Assembly: GCF_022513565.1 (NCBI RefSeq)
Contig: NZ_JAKWBE010000007.1
Location: 186,001 to 250,000 of the forward strand
Source of the DNA: Streptomyces gilvus
Lineage (GTDB): Bacteria > Actinomycetota > Actinomycetes > Streptomycetales > Streptomycetaceae
Direction: 5' to 3'
DNA length: 64,000 bases
The number at the start of each line of letters is the position of its first letter. The stretch's first letter is position 1. Under the pieces are notes generated by a model. It was not told the origin of the DNA. It saw only the letters and a program-made list of their open reading frames with translations, and did not search any database. Positions 10,908-19,192 of the stretch are shown here, piece by piece. The translations under genes were made by a program, and so were the position numbers.

Positions 10908-11600
10908 ATGACGGACGGTGGAGCGGTGAGCGCGGACGTGGCGGGCGGGTCGACGGGCTTCTGGGCTCCCGGGACACAGGTCCTGTGGCGGTACCGGGAG
11001 AACGCCGGAGACCGCGTCCACATCGCGCGTCCCGTCACCGTCGTCCGGGACGACGCCGAGCTGCTCGCCGTGTGGCTGGCGCCCGGCACACAGTGCGTGC
11101 GACCGGTGCTCGCCGACGGCACACCGGTCCACCAGGAGCCGCTGCGCTCGCGGTACACCAAGCCCCGGACCGTCCAGCTCGACCGCTGGTTCGGCACGGG
11201 TGTGCTGAAGCTGGCCCGGCCCGGCGAGCCCTGGTCGGTGTGGCTGTTCTGGGAGCCGGGCTGGCAGTTCAAGAACTGGTACGTCAACCTCGAGTCGCCG
11301 CTGGAGCGTTGGTCCGGCGGAGTCGACTCCGAGGACCACTTCCTGGACATCTGCGTGTACCCGGACCGCAGTTGGGCCTGGCGCGACGAGGACGAGTTCG
11401 CGCAGGCCCGGCAGGACGGGCTGATGGACGTTCACGTGGCCGAACAGGTGCGGCGGGCGGGGCTGTCCGCGGTGGAGGTGATCCGCGCCTGGGGCCCGCC
11501 GTACAGCGACGGCTGGCAGCACTGGCGCCCGGATCCGTCCTGGGCTGTACCTTCGTTGCCGGAGGACTGGGACCGTACGCCCGCGCACGTGTCCACATGA
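10908..11600 (+). CDS. DUF402 domain protein (FomD-like nucleotide hydrolase family)
   Basis: A 230-residue soluble protein. The core has the DUF402 pattern: LWRYRENAGDRVHIARPVTV, then RTVQLDRWFGTGVLKLARPG and SVWLFWEPGWQFKNWYVNLE, then DSEDHFLDICVYPDRSWAWRD with the acidic metal-binding cluster. The family contains FomD, a CMP-conjugate hydrolase, and other metal-dependent phosphohydrolases; the substrate here is unknown. The gene is apparently monocistronic and leaderless. It stands between fumC and the PP2C phosphatase gene with no obvious functional link. Confidence 0.85.
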   Translation: MTDGGAVSADVAGGSTGFWAPGTQVLWRYRENAGDRVHIARPVTVVRDDAELLAVWLAPGTQCVRPVLADGTPVHQEPLRSRYTKPRTVQLDRWFGTGVLKLARPGEPWSVWLFWEPGWQFKNWYVNLESPLERWSGGVDSEDHFLDICVYPDRSWAWRDEDEFAQARQDGLMDVHVAEQVRRAGLSAVEVIRAWGPPYSDGWQHWRPDPSWAVPSLPEDWDRTPAHVST

Positions 11601-11716
11601 GACCCTTGATGCGCCCCCGGTCCACAACCGTAGGATCGTCCTCCACAAGGGTAAGCAGCAGCAACGACCGGAGCATGCGCCGGGCTTGACCGATCGTCAC
11701 CGAGGGGCGGCAGGAC

Positions 11717-11899
11717 GTGAGCGAGGGGTACGAGGGCACCACCGGAACGGGCCGTGAACGGTTCGCCGGTGGCACAGGAACATCCCCTGACCACGCGGGA
11801 ATTCCGTTCCGGGTGCATGTATTCCGGGTATCGGGATTTCGGCGGGACCAACCGCGCGTACGCCGCGCAGCCCCGGACGGACGGATTCGACACGCGTGA
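11717..11899 (+). CDS. possible small ORF coupled to the PP2C gene
   Basis: A 60-codon frame from GTG 11717 whose TGA stop (11897-11899) overlaps the GTG start of the PP2C gene at 11896 (GTGA), with GGCAGGAC in front of its own start. The overlap argues for translational coupling. Against it, GC at third codon positions is only about 60%, well below neighbouring genes, and the basic sequence matches no family I know. It may be a leader ORF or chance. The rest of the 11601-11895 gap shows nothing recognisable. Confidence 0.25.
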   Translation: MSEGYEGTTGTGRERFAGGTGTSPDHAGIPFRVHVFRVSGFRRDQPRVRRAAPDGRIRHA

Positions 11900-13992
11900 C
11901 GGAGCATCCGATCTCCTTCGAGCGCCCGCAGCCGGGCGCCGACCCCGCGGACGCCCGCGGGGCGCTCCTGCACACCCAGGCACCGGTGGCCGCGCCCTCG
12001 GCCGCCTTACCCGCACAGGCACGCACCGGGGAGACACCGTCGACGCCGGGTACGGCCACGCCGTGCGGCAAGGGAAAGGATCCGGCCTCGCCCTCCGACA
12101 TCAGCGGCCCCGAGCACTCCCAGCCCGCGGCCGTGGAACCCGACACCCATCGCCCGCGGCCCGTGCCGGAGTCGATCCCGGCCCAGCCGGGCACCGAGCC
12201 GGACCGGCCGCAGGACGGCCCCGAGCGCCGTACCGGACAGGGGCTGCCGCCCGGGCGGCCCACGCCGATGCGGCGGGACGGGGACCGGCTCAGGTTCGTG
12301 GGCGCGGCGACCCGGCGGATCGCCCGGGGCATCGACCTGGACGAGATCGTCATGGGTCTGTGCCGGGCGACCGTGCCGACGTTCTCCGACGCGATCCTGG
12401 TCTATCTGCGCGATCCGCTGCCGGTCGGCGACGAGCGCCCCACGGGCCCGCTGGTGCTGCGGCTGCGGCGCACCGACCGCATCCCGACCGAGCGGGACAC
12501 CGAGGGCTTCTCGCCGGCGCTCCAGCCGGAGCCGGCCGAGCTGTCGGAGCTGGACACGCTGGGCGCCGAGCTGTGCGAGGTGCGGCCCGGCAGCGCGCTC
12601 GCGGAGGTGCTGCGCGGGGTGCGGCCGGTCTTCACGGACGCGCCCGGGGCCCATGCCGCGCTGCCCGAACTGCTCGGCGACGGCGGCGAACAGGCCGTGC
12701 CCGGCGGTCAGCGCTCGATCCTCGCCCCGCTGCGAGGCCGGCGCCGGGTGATCGGCGCCGCGCTGTTCCTGCGCCGCCCGGAGCGCATCCCCTTCGAGCC
12801 GGACGACCTCCTGGTCGCCGCCCAGCTGGCCACGCACAGCGCGCTGGGCATCGACAAGGCGGTGCTGTACGGCCGTGAGGCGTACATCGCCGACGAGCTG
12901 CAGCGCACGATGCTCCCGGAGACCCTCCCGCGCCCGACGGGCGTCCGGCTGGCGTCGCGCTATCTGCCGGCCGCGGAGACGGCACGGGTGGGCGGCGACT
13001 GGTACGACGCGATCCCCCTGCCGGGCAGCCGGGTCGCGCTCGTCGTCGGTGACGTGATGGGCCACTCCATGACGTCGGCGGCGATCATGGGCCAGCTGCG
13101 GACGACGGCCCAGACCCTCGCGGGCCTGGACCTGCCCCCGCAGGAGGTCCTGCACCACCTCGACGAGCAGGCCCAGCGCCTGGGCACGGACCGCATGGCG
13201 ACCTGCCTGTACGCGGTCTACGACCCCGTCTCGCATCGCATCACCATCGCCAACGCGGGCCATCCGCCGCCGGTGCTGCTGCATCTGGGCGGGCGGGCCG
13301 AGGTGCTGCGGGTGCCGCCGGGCGCGCCGATCGGCGTCGGCGGCGTCGACTTCGAGGCCGTGGAGCTGGACGCGCCGGCCGGGGCGACCCTGCTGCTGTA
13401 CACCGACGGGCTGGTGGAGTCCCGGCTGCGGGACGTGTGGACCGGCATAGAGCAGCTGCGCGAGAAGCTCGCCGCGACCGCGGCGCTGACGGGGCCGGAC
13501 CATCCGCCGCCGCTGGAGGCGCTGTGCGACGAGGTGCTGGACATGCTCGGCCCGGGCGACCGGGACGACGACATCGCGCTGCTCGCGGCCCGCTTCGACG
13601 GGATCGCGCCGAGTGACGTGGCGTACTGGTTCCTGGAACCGGAGGACGCGGCCCCCGGCCGTGCCCGTCGACTCGCCCGGCGCGCGCTGGCTCGCTGGGA
13701 CATGGAGGACCTGAGCGACTCGGTCGAGCTGCTGGTGAGCGAGGTCGTCACGAACGCGGTGCGGTACGCGTCGCGTCCGGTCACCCTGCGGCTGCTGCGG
13801 ACCGACGTGCTGCGCTGCGAAGTGGGCGACGACGTGCCCCAGCTGCCGCGCCTGCGCCAGGCCCGCGCCACCGACGAGGGCGGCCGCGGCCTGTACCTCG
13901 TCAACCGGCTGGCACGGCGGTGGGGGGCCACGCGGCTGAGCACGGGGAAGGTCGTCTGGTTCGAGCTGAGCAGGACGGCCGTACCGAACTGA
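11896..13992 (+). CDS. GAF - SpoIIE-type PP2C phosphatase - anti-sigma-like ATPase regulator
   Basis: A 698-residue multidomain signalling protein. Residues 1-125 are Pro/Ala-rich and disordered; about 130-325 form a GAF-like sensor; about 335-575 are a SpoIIE/RsbU-type PP2C phosphatase with RVGGDWYDAIPLPG, VVGDVMGHSMTSAAIMGQLR and TLLLYTDGLVESR; about 585-698 are a HATPase_c domain with the N-box SEVVTNAVRYASRPV and GGRGLYLVNRLARRWG. Such proteins dephosphorylate anti-anti-sigma factors and can phosphorylate them through the kinase-like domain, so they sit in partner-switching stress circuits. No anti-anti-sigma gene is adjacent. The GTG start has no strong Shine-Dalgarno. Terminator at 14001-14038. 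Confidence 0.92.
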   Translation: MTEHPISFERPQPGADPADARGALLHTQAPVAAPSAALPAQARTGETPSTPGTATPCGKGKDPASPSDISGPEHSQPAAVEPDTHRPRPVPESIPAQPGTEPDRPQDGPERRTGQGLPPGRPTPMRRDGDRLRFVGAATRRIARGIDLDEIVMGLCRATVPTFSDAILVYLRDPLPVGDERPTGPLVLRLRRTDRIPTERDTEGFSPALQPEPAELSELDTLGAELCEVRPGSALAEVLRGVRPVFTDAPGAHAALPELLGDGGEQAVPGGQRSILAPLRGRRRVIGAALFLRRPERIPFEPDDLLVAAQLATHSALGIDKAVLYGREAYIADELQRTMLPETLPRPTGVRLASRYLPAAETARVGGDWYDAIPLPGSRVALVVGDVMGHSMTSAAIMGQLRTTAQTLAGLDLPPQEVLHHLDEQAQRLGTDRMATCLYAVYDPVSHRITIANAGHPPPVLLHLGGRAEVLRVPPGAPIGVGGVDFEAVELDAPAGATLLLYTDGLVESRLRDVWTGIEQLREKLAATAALTGPDHPPPLEALCDEVLDMLGPGDRDDDIALLAARFDGIAPSDVAYWFLEPEDAAPGRARRLARRALARWDMEDLSDSVELLVSEVVTNAVRYASRPVTLRLLRTDVLRCEVGDDVPQLPRLRQARATDEGGRGLYLVNRLARRWGATRLSTGKVVWFELSRTAVPN

Positions 13993-14000
13993 CCGAACGG

Positions 14001-14038
14001 AGAAGGGGCGCCCGGTGTGATCACCGGGCGCCCCTTCT
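14001..14038. terminator. bidirectional hairpin terminator, 17 bp perfect stem
   Basis: AGAAGGGGCGCCCGGTG pairs over 17 bp with its exact complement at 14022-14038 around a four-base loop. It lies between the convergent PP2C and PBP genes and can serve both. Confidence 0.88.
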
Positions 14039-14047
14039 TGTCGCCGT

Positions 14048-16474
14048 CTACTGGTCGCTGTTCGGATTGAGCGGGTTGTCCAGCGGGGACGACGGGGAGT
14101 TGGACGGGCTGTTGCTGGGGGAGTTCGACGGGCTGTTGCTGGGAGAGTTCGACGGCTTGTTGCTCGGCGTACTCGACGGCGTGCTGCTCGGCGTGCTCGA
14201 CGGCGTGCTGCTGGGCGTGCTCGACGGGGTGTTGCTGGGCGTGCTCGACGGCGTGTCCGAAGGCTGGACCGCCGCGCCCTGAGTGGTGTCCAGTTCGAAC
14301 TTGGTGACGCTGCCCATCACCCCGAAGGTGTAGGCGGCCCAGATCCGGGCCGGGTAGCTGCCACCGTTGATACGGCCGCTCGGGCTTCCGGGGACATTGC
14401 CCGTGGCGCCCGTCATCGGGACCTGGGCGTGCGACTTGGGGTCCTCGCCGAACAGGCCGACGGAGGTCACCAGGTTCGGCGTGAAGCCGGTGAACCAGGC
14501 CGACTTGTTGTTGTCGGAGGTACCCGTCTTGCCGGCGACCTGCTGGCCGTCGCGCTGCTGGTTGCTCGCCACCGACGTCTTGGCCGTACCGTCGTCGACC
14601 ACGCCCGTGAGCACCGAGGTCACCGTGTCGGCGGCCTCGGGGCTGATCACCTGGGCGCCGATCGGGTTCGGGAGGCTGATCTCCTGGTTCTTGCGCTCGG
14701 CAGACTTGATGATCGTCGGGGTGACCTTCTTGCCGTGGTTGTCGAGGGTGGCGTAGATGCCGGCCATCTCCATCGGGCTGGCGCCCATGGAGCCCAGCGT
14801 CTGCGCGGGGACCGCCTGCATGCCCTTGGTGTCCATGCCGAGCTTGCCGGCGACCGACATCACCTCTTGCATGCCCACGTCGACGCCCATCTGCGCGAAG
14901 ACCGAGTTGACGGAGTCGTTCATGGCCTTCTGGACGGTGATCTTGCCGTAGTTCGCGTCGTCCTCGTTCGGCGGGGCGAAGCCGACCTTGGTGCCGTTGT
15001 CGACCACCTGGCGGCCGCTCGTGCCGTCGTAGATCGTGTTGGCGTCGATGGCCCGGCCGTCCTGGGTCTTCGCGCCCTCGTTGAGGGCGGCGGCCAGGAT
15101 GACGGGCTTGAAGGTGGAGGCGGGCTGGTAGTCCTTGCGCGTCGCGTTGTTCGTGTAGTGCTTGAAGTAGTCGACACCGCCGTACAGGGCGACGACCTTG
15201 CCCGTCTTCGGGTCGACCGAGACGGCACCGGCCTGGACGACGCCGTCGACCTTCCGCTTCTTCGCGTCGAGCTTGCTGGTCAGCTGCTGCTTGACCGACC
15301 CCTCCAGCGCCTTCTGCTTCTTCTTGTCGATGTTCAGGGTGACGGTCCAGCCGCCCTGGGTGACCAGCGCCTCGGCGTCACTGAGGTTGGAGGCAGTGCC
15401 GTTGGCCACGAGCTGCCGCTCCAGCGCCGCGTTGGCCGCGTCCACCAGGTAGCCGGTCTGGCCTTCCATGCCGGGGGCCGCCTTGGGCGCCTTCGGCACC
15501 GGGAACTTCAGCGCCTGGCGCTTGCTCGCATCCAGCCAGTGCATCTCGACCATGTTGTTCAGGACGTAGTTCCAGCGCGCCTGCACGAGCTTCTTGCCCG
15601 TGTCGGTGGCGATCGCCCAGTCGTACTGGTTCGGCGCCTGCAGCAGGGCCGCGAGGTACGCGCCCTCCTGGACCGTCAGTTTCTGGGCGTCCTTGTGGTA
15701 GTACGCCTGCGCCGCGGCCTGGATGCCGTAGGCGCCCCGGCCGTAGTAGCTGGTGTTGATGTAGCCGGCGAGGATGTAGTCCTTGGTCTTCTGGCGGTCC
15801 AGCTTCAGCGAGATGACCAGTTCCTTCAGCTTGCGCGTGACGGTCTGGTTCTGGGTGAGGTAGTAGTTCTTGACGTACTGCTGGGTGATGGTCGAACCGC
15901 CCTGCGCGCCCTTGCCGGAGAGCGTGTTGAGCAGGCCTCGGGCCGTGCCCCTCAGGTCGACGCCGGAGTCCTTGTAGAAGGTCTTGTTCTCGGCGGCGAC
16001 GAAGGTGTGCTGGACGTCCTTGGGGACCTGGGCGAGGTCGACGGTCTCCCGGTTGAGCTTGCCGCTGCGGGTGAGGATCGAGCCGTCGCTGTACTTGTAC
16101 ACGTTGCTCTGCAGCGTGGCGTCGGCGTTCGCGGCCGGTATGGGGGTCATGACGTACAGCGCGACGAAGGCGCCCATGCCGAGCAGGCACAGGGCGAAGA
16201 TCGTGCCGACGATCTTCTTCCAGGTGAAGAGCCGGCGTATGAAGCTCCGGCCGTCCTTGCCCGTCCCGTTGCCCTTGGGCCTGCTCCGGCCCTTGGCCGC
16301 CTTGCGGGCCGCCGCGCGGCCGCCGATGACGGTGGGCTCCACCGTGTCCGTGCCGCCCGCCGGCGCCGCCGGTGCGGACGAGCGCGTAGGGGGCGCCGCG
16401 CGGCGGCCGCCGCGCTGTCGCGCTCGTCTCTCTTCCGCCCGTCCCATGAGTCCGATCCGCTCCGCTTCGTTCAT
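14048..16474 (-). CDS. class A penicillin-binding protein (transglycosylase/transpeptidase)
   Basis: Bifunctional peptidoglycan synthase of 808 residues, anchored in the membrane with its bulk outside. Residues 1-80 are a basic cytosolic region, 86-109 the membrane anchor. The GT51 glycosyltransferase domain follows, with catalytic E162 in VAAENKTFYKDSG and the GGSTITQQYVKNYYL block. The transpeptidase domain has the active-site serine tetrad S453-x-x-K456 (PASTFKP), S521-V-N523 and K649-T-G651 (AGKTGTS). The last about 65 residues are tandem PSST/PSNS repeats rather than a PASTA domain. It converges on the PP2C gene. The 251 bp upstream gap separates it from the SPFH gene. Confidence 0.96.
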   Translation of the reverse strand: MNEAERIGLMGRAEERRARQRGGRRAAPPTRSSAPAAPAGGTDTVEPTVIGGRAAARKAAKGRSRPKGNGTGKDGRSFIRRLFTWKKIVGTIFALCLLGMGAFVALYVMTPIPAANADATLQSNVYKYSDGSILTRSGKLNRETVDLAQVPKDVQHTFVAAENKTFYKDSGVDLRGTARGLLNTLSGKGAQGGSTITQQYVKNYYLTQNQTVTRKLKELVISLKLDRQKTKDYILAGYINTSYYGRGAYGIQAAAQAYYHKDAQKLTVQEGAYLAALLQAPNQYDWAIATDTGKKLVQARWNYVLNNMVEMHWLDASKRQALKFPVPKAPKAAPGMEGQTGYLVDAANAALERQLVANGTASNLSDAEALVTQGGWTVTLNIDKKKQKALEGSVKQQLTSKLDAKKRKVDGVVQAGAVSVDPKTGKVVALYGGVDYFKHYTNNATRKDYQPASTFKPVILAAALNEGAKTQDGRAIDANTIYDGTSGRQVVDNGTKVGFAPPNEDDANYGKITVQKAMNDSVNSVFAQMGVDVGMQEVMSVAGKLGMDTKGMQAVPAQTLGSMGASPMEMAGIYATLDNHGKKVTPTIIKSAERKNQEISLPNPIGAQVISPEAADTVTSVLTGVVDDGTAKTSVASNQQRDGQQVAGKTGTSDNNKSAWFTGFTPNLVTSVGLFGEDPKSHAQVPMTGATGNVPGSPSGRINGGSYPARIWAAYTFGVMGSVTKFELDTTQGAAVQPSDTPSSTPSNTPSSTPSSTPSSTPSSTPSSTPSNKPSNSPSNSPSNSPSNSPSNSPSSPLDNPLNPNSDQ
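14100..14265. repeat. tandem repeat encoding the PBP Ser/Pro/Thr tail
   Basis: Short in-frame repeats of about 12-24 bp (variants of TTGCTGGGCGTGCTCGACGG on the plus strand) encode PSSTPSST and PSNSPSNS units at the PBP C-terminus. The unit length is a multiple of three, so copy-number change would not break the frame. Confidence 0.85.
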
Positions 16475-16640
16475 GTGTGCTCACGAGTCACACAGGTTCG
16501 CCGCTCAGGTCAGCTCAGAAAGCTAACACCAGGAGATGCGGCAAAGGTCCGTCGATCCGGCCTTTTGCGGGCGTGACAATCAGCACCCGCTCCAAAGGAA
16601 CCGACGGCCCAGGGCGGTTCAGGGTTGCCCGGAGAGGGTA

Positions 16641-16671
16641 AAGTGATATCACTTAGCTAGAACCGAGCTAG
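16641..16671 (+). promoter_or_regulatory. palindrome and helical-phase direct repeats upstream of the SPFH operon
   Basis: AAGTGATATCACTT (16641-16654) is a perfect 14 bp palindrome. It is followed at once by two AGCTAG boxes at 16655 and 16666, spaced 11 bp, one helical turn. Repeated short boxes in helical phase are typical operators of ribbon-helix-helix proteins, and the second gene of the operon encodes such a protein. The assignment is inferred. Confidence 0.5.
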
Positions 16672-16725
16672 GTAAGAATTTGGCCAAACAGACCCTGAGA
16701 GACGTACGAGAACGGGGGACCACCC

Positions 16726-17643
16726 ATGTCCGCACAGGACTCCACACCCACCGCCGACATACCGGAGATGCCCGCGCCGCGGGTCCGGGAGGTCACCGCG
16801 CACAGCATCGGCGGGGCGCTCGCGCTGCTGCTCGGGCTGGTCGGGCTGCTGATCGCCGCCGGACTGTTCGTGGCCGCCTCCGCCAACCCCGGCTTCGCCG
16901 TCGGCGGCGTCCTCGTCCTCATCGCCGCGCTCATCTCCCTGCGTGGCCTGAACACGGTGGCACCGGGCGAGGCCCGGGTGGTGCAGCTCTTCGGGCGCTA
17001 CCGGGGGACGATCCGGCAGGACGGCCTGCGCTGGGTGAACCCGTTCACCTCCCGCACGAAGATTTCCACCCGCGTACGCAACCACGAGACCGCCGTGCTG
17101 AAGGTGAACGACGCCTACGGCAATCCGATCGAACTGGCGGCCGTGGTGGTCTGGAAGGTGCGCGACACCGCGCAGGCGACGTTCGAGGTCGACAACTACC
17201 TGGAGTTCGTCGCCACCCAGACCGAGGCGGCGGTACGGCACATCGCCATCGAGTACCCCTATGACGCGCACGACGAGGGCGGGCTGTCGCTGCGCGGCAA
17301 CGCCGAGGAGATCACCGAGAAGCTCGCCCTCGAACTCCACGCGCGCGTGGAGGCGGCCGGTGTGCAGATCATCGAGTCCCGGTTCACCCATCTCGCGTAC
17401 GCCCCCGAGATCGCCTCGGCGATGCTCCAGCGCCAGCAGGCGGGAGCCGTCGTGGCGGCCCGGCGGCAGATCGTGGACGGGGCGGTCGGGATGGTCGAGG
17501 CGGCGCTCGCCCGGATCTCCGAGCGCGACATCGTGGAACTGGACGAGGAGCGCAGGGCGGCGATGGTGTCCAACCTGATGGTGGTGCTGTGCGGGGACCG
17601 CGCGCCGCAGCCCGTCCTCAACGCCGGGACCCTCTACCAGTGA
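16726..17643 (+). CDS. SPFH/Band 7 (stomatin-like) membrane protein
   Basis: A 305-residue SPFH-domain protein. Two hydrophobic stretches near the N-terminus (about residues 29-51 and 56-72) form a membrane hairpin. The SPFH core follows: [60 protein letters not shown] and the helical [20 protein letters not shown] region. SPFH proteins scaffold membrane microdomains; some bacterial ones act with envelope-stress or restriction-like systems. The stop overlaps the GTG of a ribbon-helix-helix gene, so both are one transcript behind the palindromic site at 16641. The specific role is unknown. Confidence 0.9.
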   Translation: MSAQDSTPTADIPEMPAPRVREVTAHSIGGALALLLGLVGLLIAAGLFVAASANPGFAVGGVLVLIAALISLRGLNTVAPGEARVVQLFGRYRGTIRQDGLRWVNPFTSRTKISTRVRNHETAVLKVNDAYGNPIELAAVVVWKVRDTAQATFEVDNYLEFVATQTEAAVRHIAIEYPYDAHDEGGLSLRGNAEEITEKLALELHARVEAAGVQIIESRFTHLAYAPEIASAMLQRQQAGAVVAARRQIVDGAVGMVEAALARISERDIVELDEERRAAMVSNLMVVLCGDRAPQPVLNAGTLYQ

Positions 17644-17879
17644 CGGAACCCTCCGAGAGCGCCACACCCGGGCGCCGGCCGCAGCAGCGCAAGCAGGTGC
17701 TGCTGCGGCTGGACCCGGCCGTCTACGAGGCGCTCGCCCGCTGGGCCGGCGACGAGCTGCGCTCCGCCAACGCCCAGATCGAGTTCCTGCTGCGCAGGGC
17801 GCTGAAGGAGGCGGGCCGGCTGCCCGGGGAAGCGGGGCCCATCCCCAGAAGGGGCCGGCCGCCCGCCCCGCCCCAGTGA
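17640..17879 (+). CDS. small ribbon-helix-helix (Arc/MetJ-type) DNA-binding protein
   Basis: A 79-residue basic protein starting at GTG 17640, overlapping the SPFH stop (GTGA). KQVLLRLDPAVYEALARWAG and NAQIEFLLRRALKEAGRL give the strand-helix-helix pattern of RHH_1/Arc-type regulators, with the strand KQVLLRL expected to read the DNA major groove as a dimer. The tail is Pro/Arg-rich (RRGRPPAPPQ). The likely function is autorepression of the SPFH operon through the repeated AGCTAG boxes; it could alternatively be an antitoxin, but no toxin is encoded next to it. Confidence 0.75.
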   Translation: MTEPSESATPGRRPQQRKQVLLRLDPAVYEALARWAGDELRSANAQIEFLLRRALKEAGRLPGEAGPIPRRGRPPAPPQ

Positions 17880-17944
17880 CGGACTTGTGACAATCGGCCC
17901 TCACCTGCGTCGCCGCACACCCCGCCATGATCTACACACAGCGC

Positions 17945-17977
17945 GTATACATGATGCGTATACACGCCGTGTACAGT
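17945..17977 (+). promoter_or_regulatory. padR promoter with GTATAC-type repeats
   Basis: GTATAC at 17945 and 17958 and GTGTAC at 17969 form a row of palindromic half sites. TACAGT (17972-17977) fits a -10 box 7 bases before the ATG at 17985, so the transcript is probably leaderless and the repeats would overlap the promoter, as expected for PadR autoregulation. Confidence 0.5.
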
Positions 17978-17984
17978 CCTTGGC

Positions 17985-18509
17985 ATGTCCATCGGTCACA
18001 CCCTTCTGGGGCTCCTTGAGTCCGGGCCGCGTCACGGTTACGACCTGAAGCGGACCTTCGACGAGAAGTTCGGTCACGACCGGCCGCTGCACTACGGCCA
18101 GGTCTACTCGACGATGTCCCGGCTGCTGAAGAACGGCCTCGTCGAGGTCGACGGTATCGAGGCGGGCGGCGGGCCCGAGCGCAAGCGGTACGCCATCACC
18201 GACGCCGGGGTCACCGACGTCGAGCGGTGGCTCGCGACGCCGGAGGCCCCCGAGCCGTACCTCCAGTCGACGCTCTACACCAAGGTCGTCCTCGCGCTGC
18301 TGACGCACCGCAACGCGGCCGACATCCTCGACACCCAGCGTGCCGAGCACCTGCGGATGATGCGCATCCTGACGGACCGCAAGAGGCGGGGCGACCTCGC
18401 CGACCAGCTCATCTGCGACCACGCCCTCTTCCATCTCGAGGCCGACCTGCGGTGGCTGGAGCTCACCGCGGCGCGTCTCGACCGGCTCGCCGAGGTGGTG
18501 GCCAGGTGA
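17985..18509 (+). CDS. PadR-family transcriptional regulator
   Basis: A 174-residue repressor of the PadR s1 type. The winged-helix N-terminal domain is clear: IGHTLLGLLESGPRHGYDLK, HYGQVYSTMSRLLKNGLVEV and PERKRYAITDAGVTDVERWL. The C-terminal part (about 95-174) is the helical dimerisation domain. PadR repressors commonly control adjacent ABC exporters and are released by the exported drug. The TGA stop overlaps the GTG start of the ABC ATPase gene. Repeats upstream are candidate operators. Confidence 0.93.
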   Translation: MSIGHTLLGLLESGPRHGYDLKRTFDEKFGHDRPLHYGQVYSTMSRLLKNGLVEVDGIEAGGGPERKRYAITDAGVTDVERWLATPEAPEPYLQSTLYTKVVLALLTHRNAADILDTQRAEHLRMMRILTDRKRRGDLADQLICDHALFHLEADLRWLELTAARLDRLAEVVAR

Positions 18510-19192
18510 CTCCCGCCGGTTCCCTGCTGATCGCCGACGACCTGCACAAGGCGTACGGTCCGACGGTCGCCCTCGACGGCGCCGAGTTCTCCATCCACCC
18601 GGGCGAGGTCGTCGCCGTGATGGGCCCCTCCGGGTCCGGCAAGTCGACGCTGCTGCACTGCCTCGCCGGGATCGTGCCGCCCGACTCGGGCTCGATCGTC
18701 TACAACGGGCGCGAGATGGCGACCATGAGCGACGCCGAGCGCAGCGCGCTGCGGCGCTCGGAGTTCGGGTTCGTCTTCCAGTTCGGGCAGTTGGTGCCGG
18801 AGCTGACCTGCGTCGAGAACGTCGCCCTGCCCCTCCGGCTGAACGGCACCTCCCGCAAGGAGGCCGAGCGGACCGCGCTGACCTGGATGGAGCGCCTCGA
18901 GGTCGACGACCTGCGCGGGAAGCGGCCCGGCGAGGTCTCCGGCGGTCAGGGGCAGCGGGTCGCCGTCGCCAGGGCGCTCGTCACGAGCCCGCGCGTGCTG
19001 TTCGCCGACGAGCCGACCGGCGCGCTCGACTCGCTCAACGGCGAGCGCGTGATGGACCTGCTGACGGATGCCGCCCGGTCCACCAACGCGGCCGTCGTCC
19101 TCGTCACGCACGAGGCGCGGGTGGCCGCCTACTCGGACCGCGAGATCGTCGTACGGGACGGCAAGTCCCGGGACATGGAGCGGGTCGTATGA
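18506..19192 (+). CDS. ABC transporter ATP-binding protein (MacB/LolD type)
   Basis: A 228-residue cytosolic ATPase. The start GTG 18506 overlaps the padR stop. Walker A GPSGSGKST, signature VSGGQGQRVAVARAL and Walker B VLFADEPTGALD are intact, with the H-loop LVTHEARV. The DEPTGALDSLNGERVMDLL context is typical of MacB/LolD-type ATPases that pair with FtsX-type permeases, which is the next gene (ATGA overlap). Together they should form an export or extraction complex controlled by PadR. Confidence 0.94.
   Translation: MTPAGSLLIADDLHKAYGPTVALDGAEFSIHPGEVVAVMGPSGSGKSTLLHCLAGIVPPDSGSIVYNGREMATMSDAERSALRRSEFGFVFQFGQLVPELTCVENVALPLRLNGTSRKEAERTALTWMERLEVDDLRGKRPGEVSGGQGQRVAVARALVTSPRVLFADEPTGALDSLNGERVMDLLTDAARSTNAAVVLVTHEARVAAYSDREIVVRDGKSRDMERVV

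Noticed and set aside
8802..11648. A 948-codon minus-strand frame covering the sigma factor and fumC.
   Set aside because: Only the C-terminal part from GTG 9311 resembles a protein family; the rest is antisense to fumC and the DUF402 gene.
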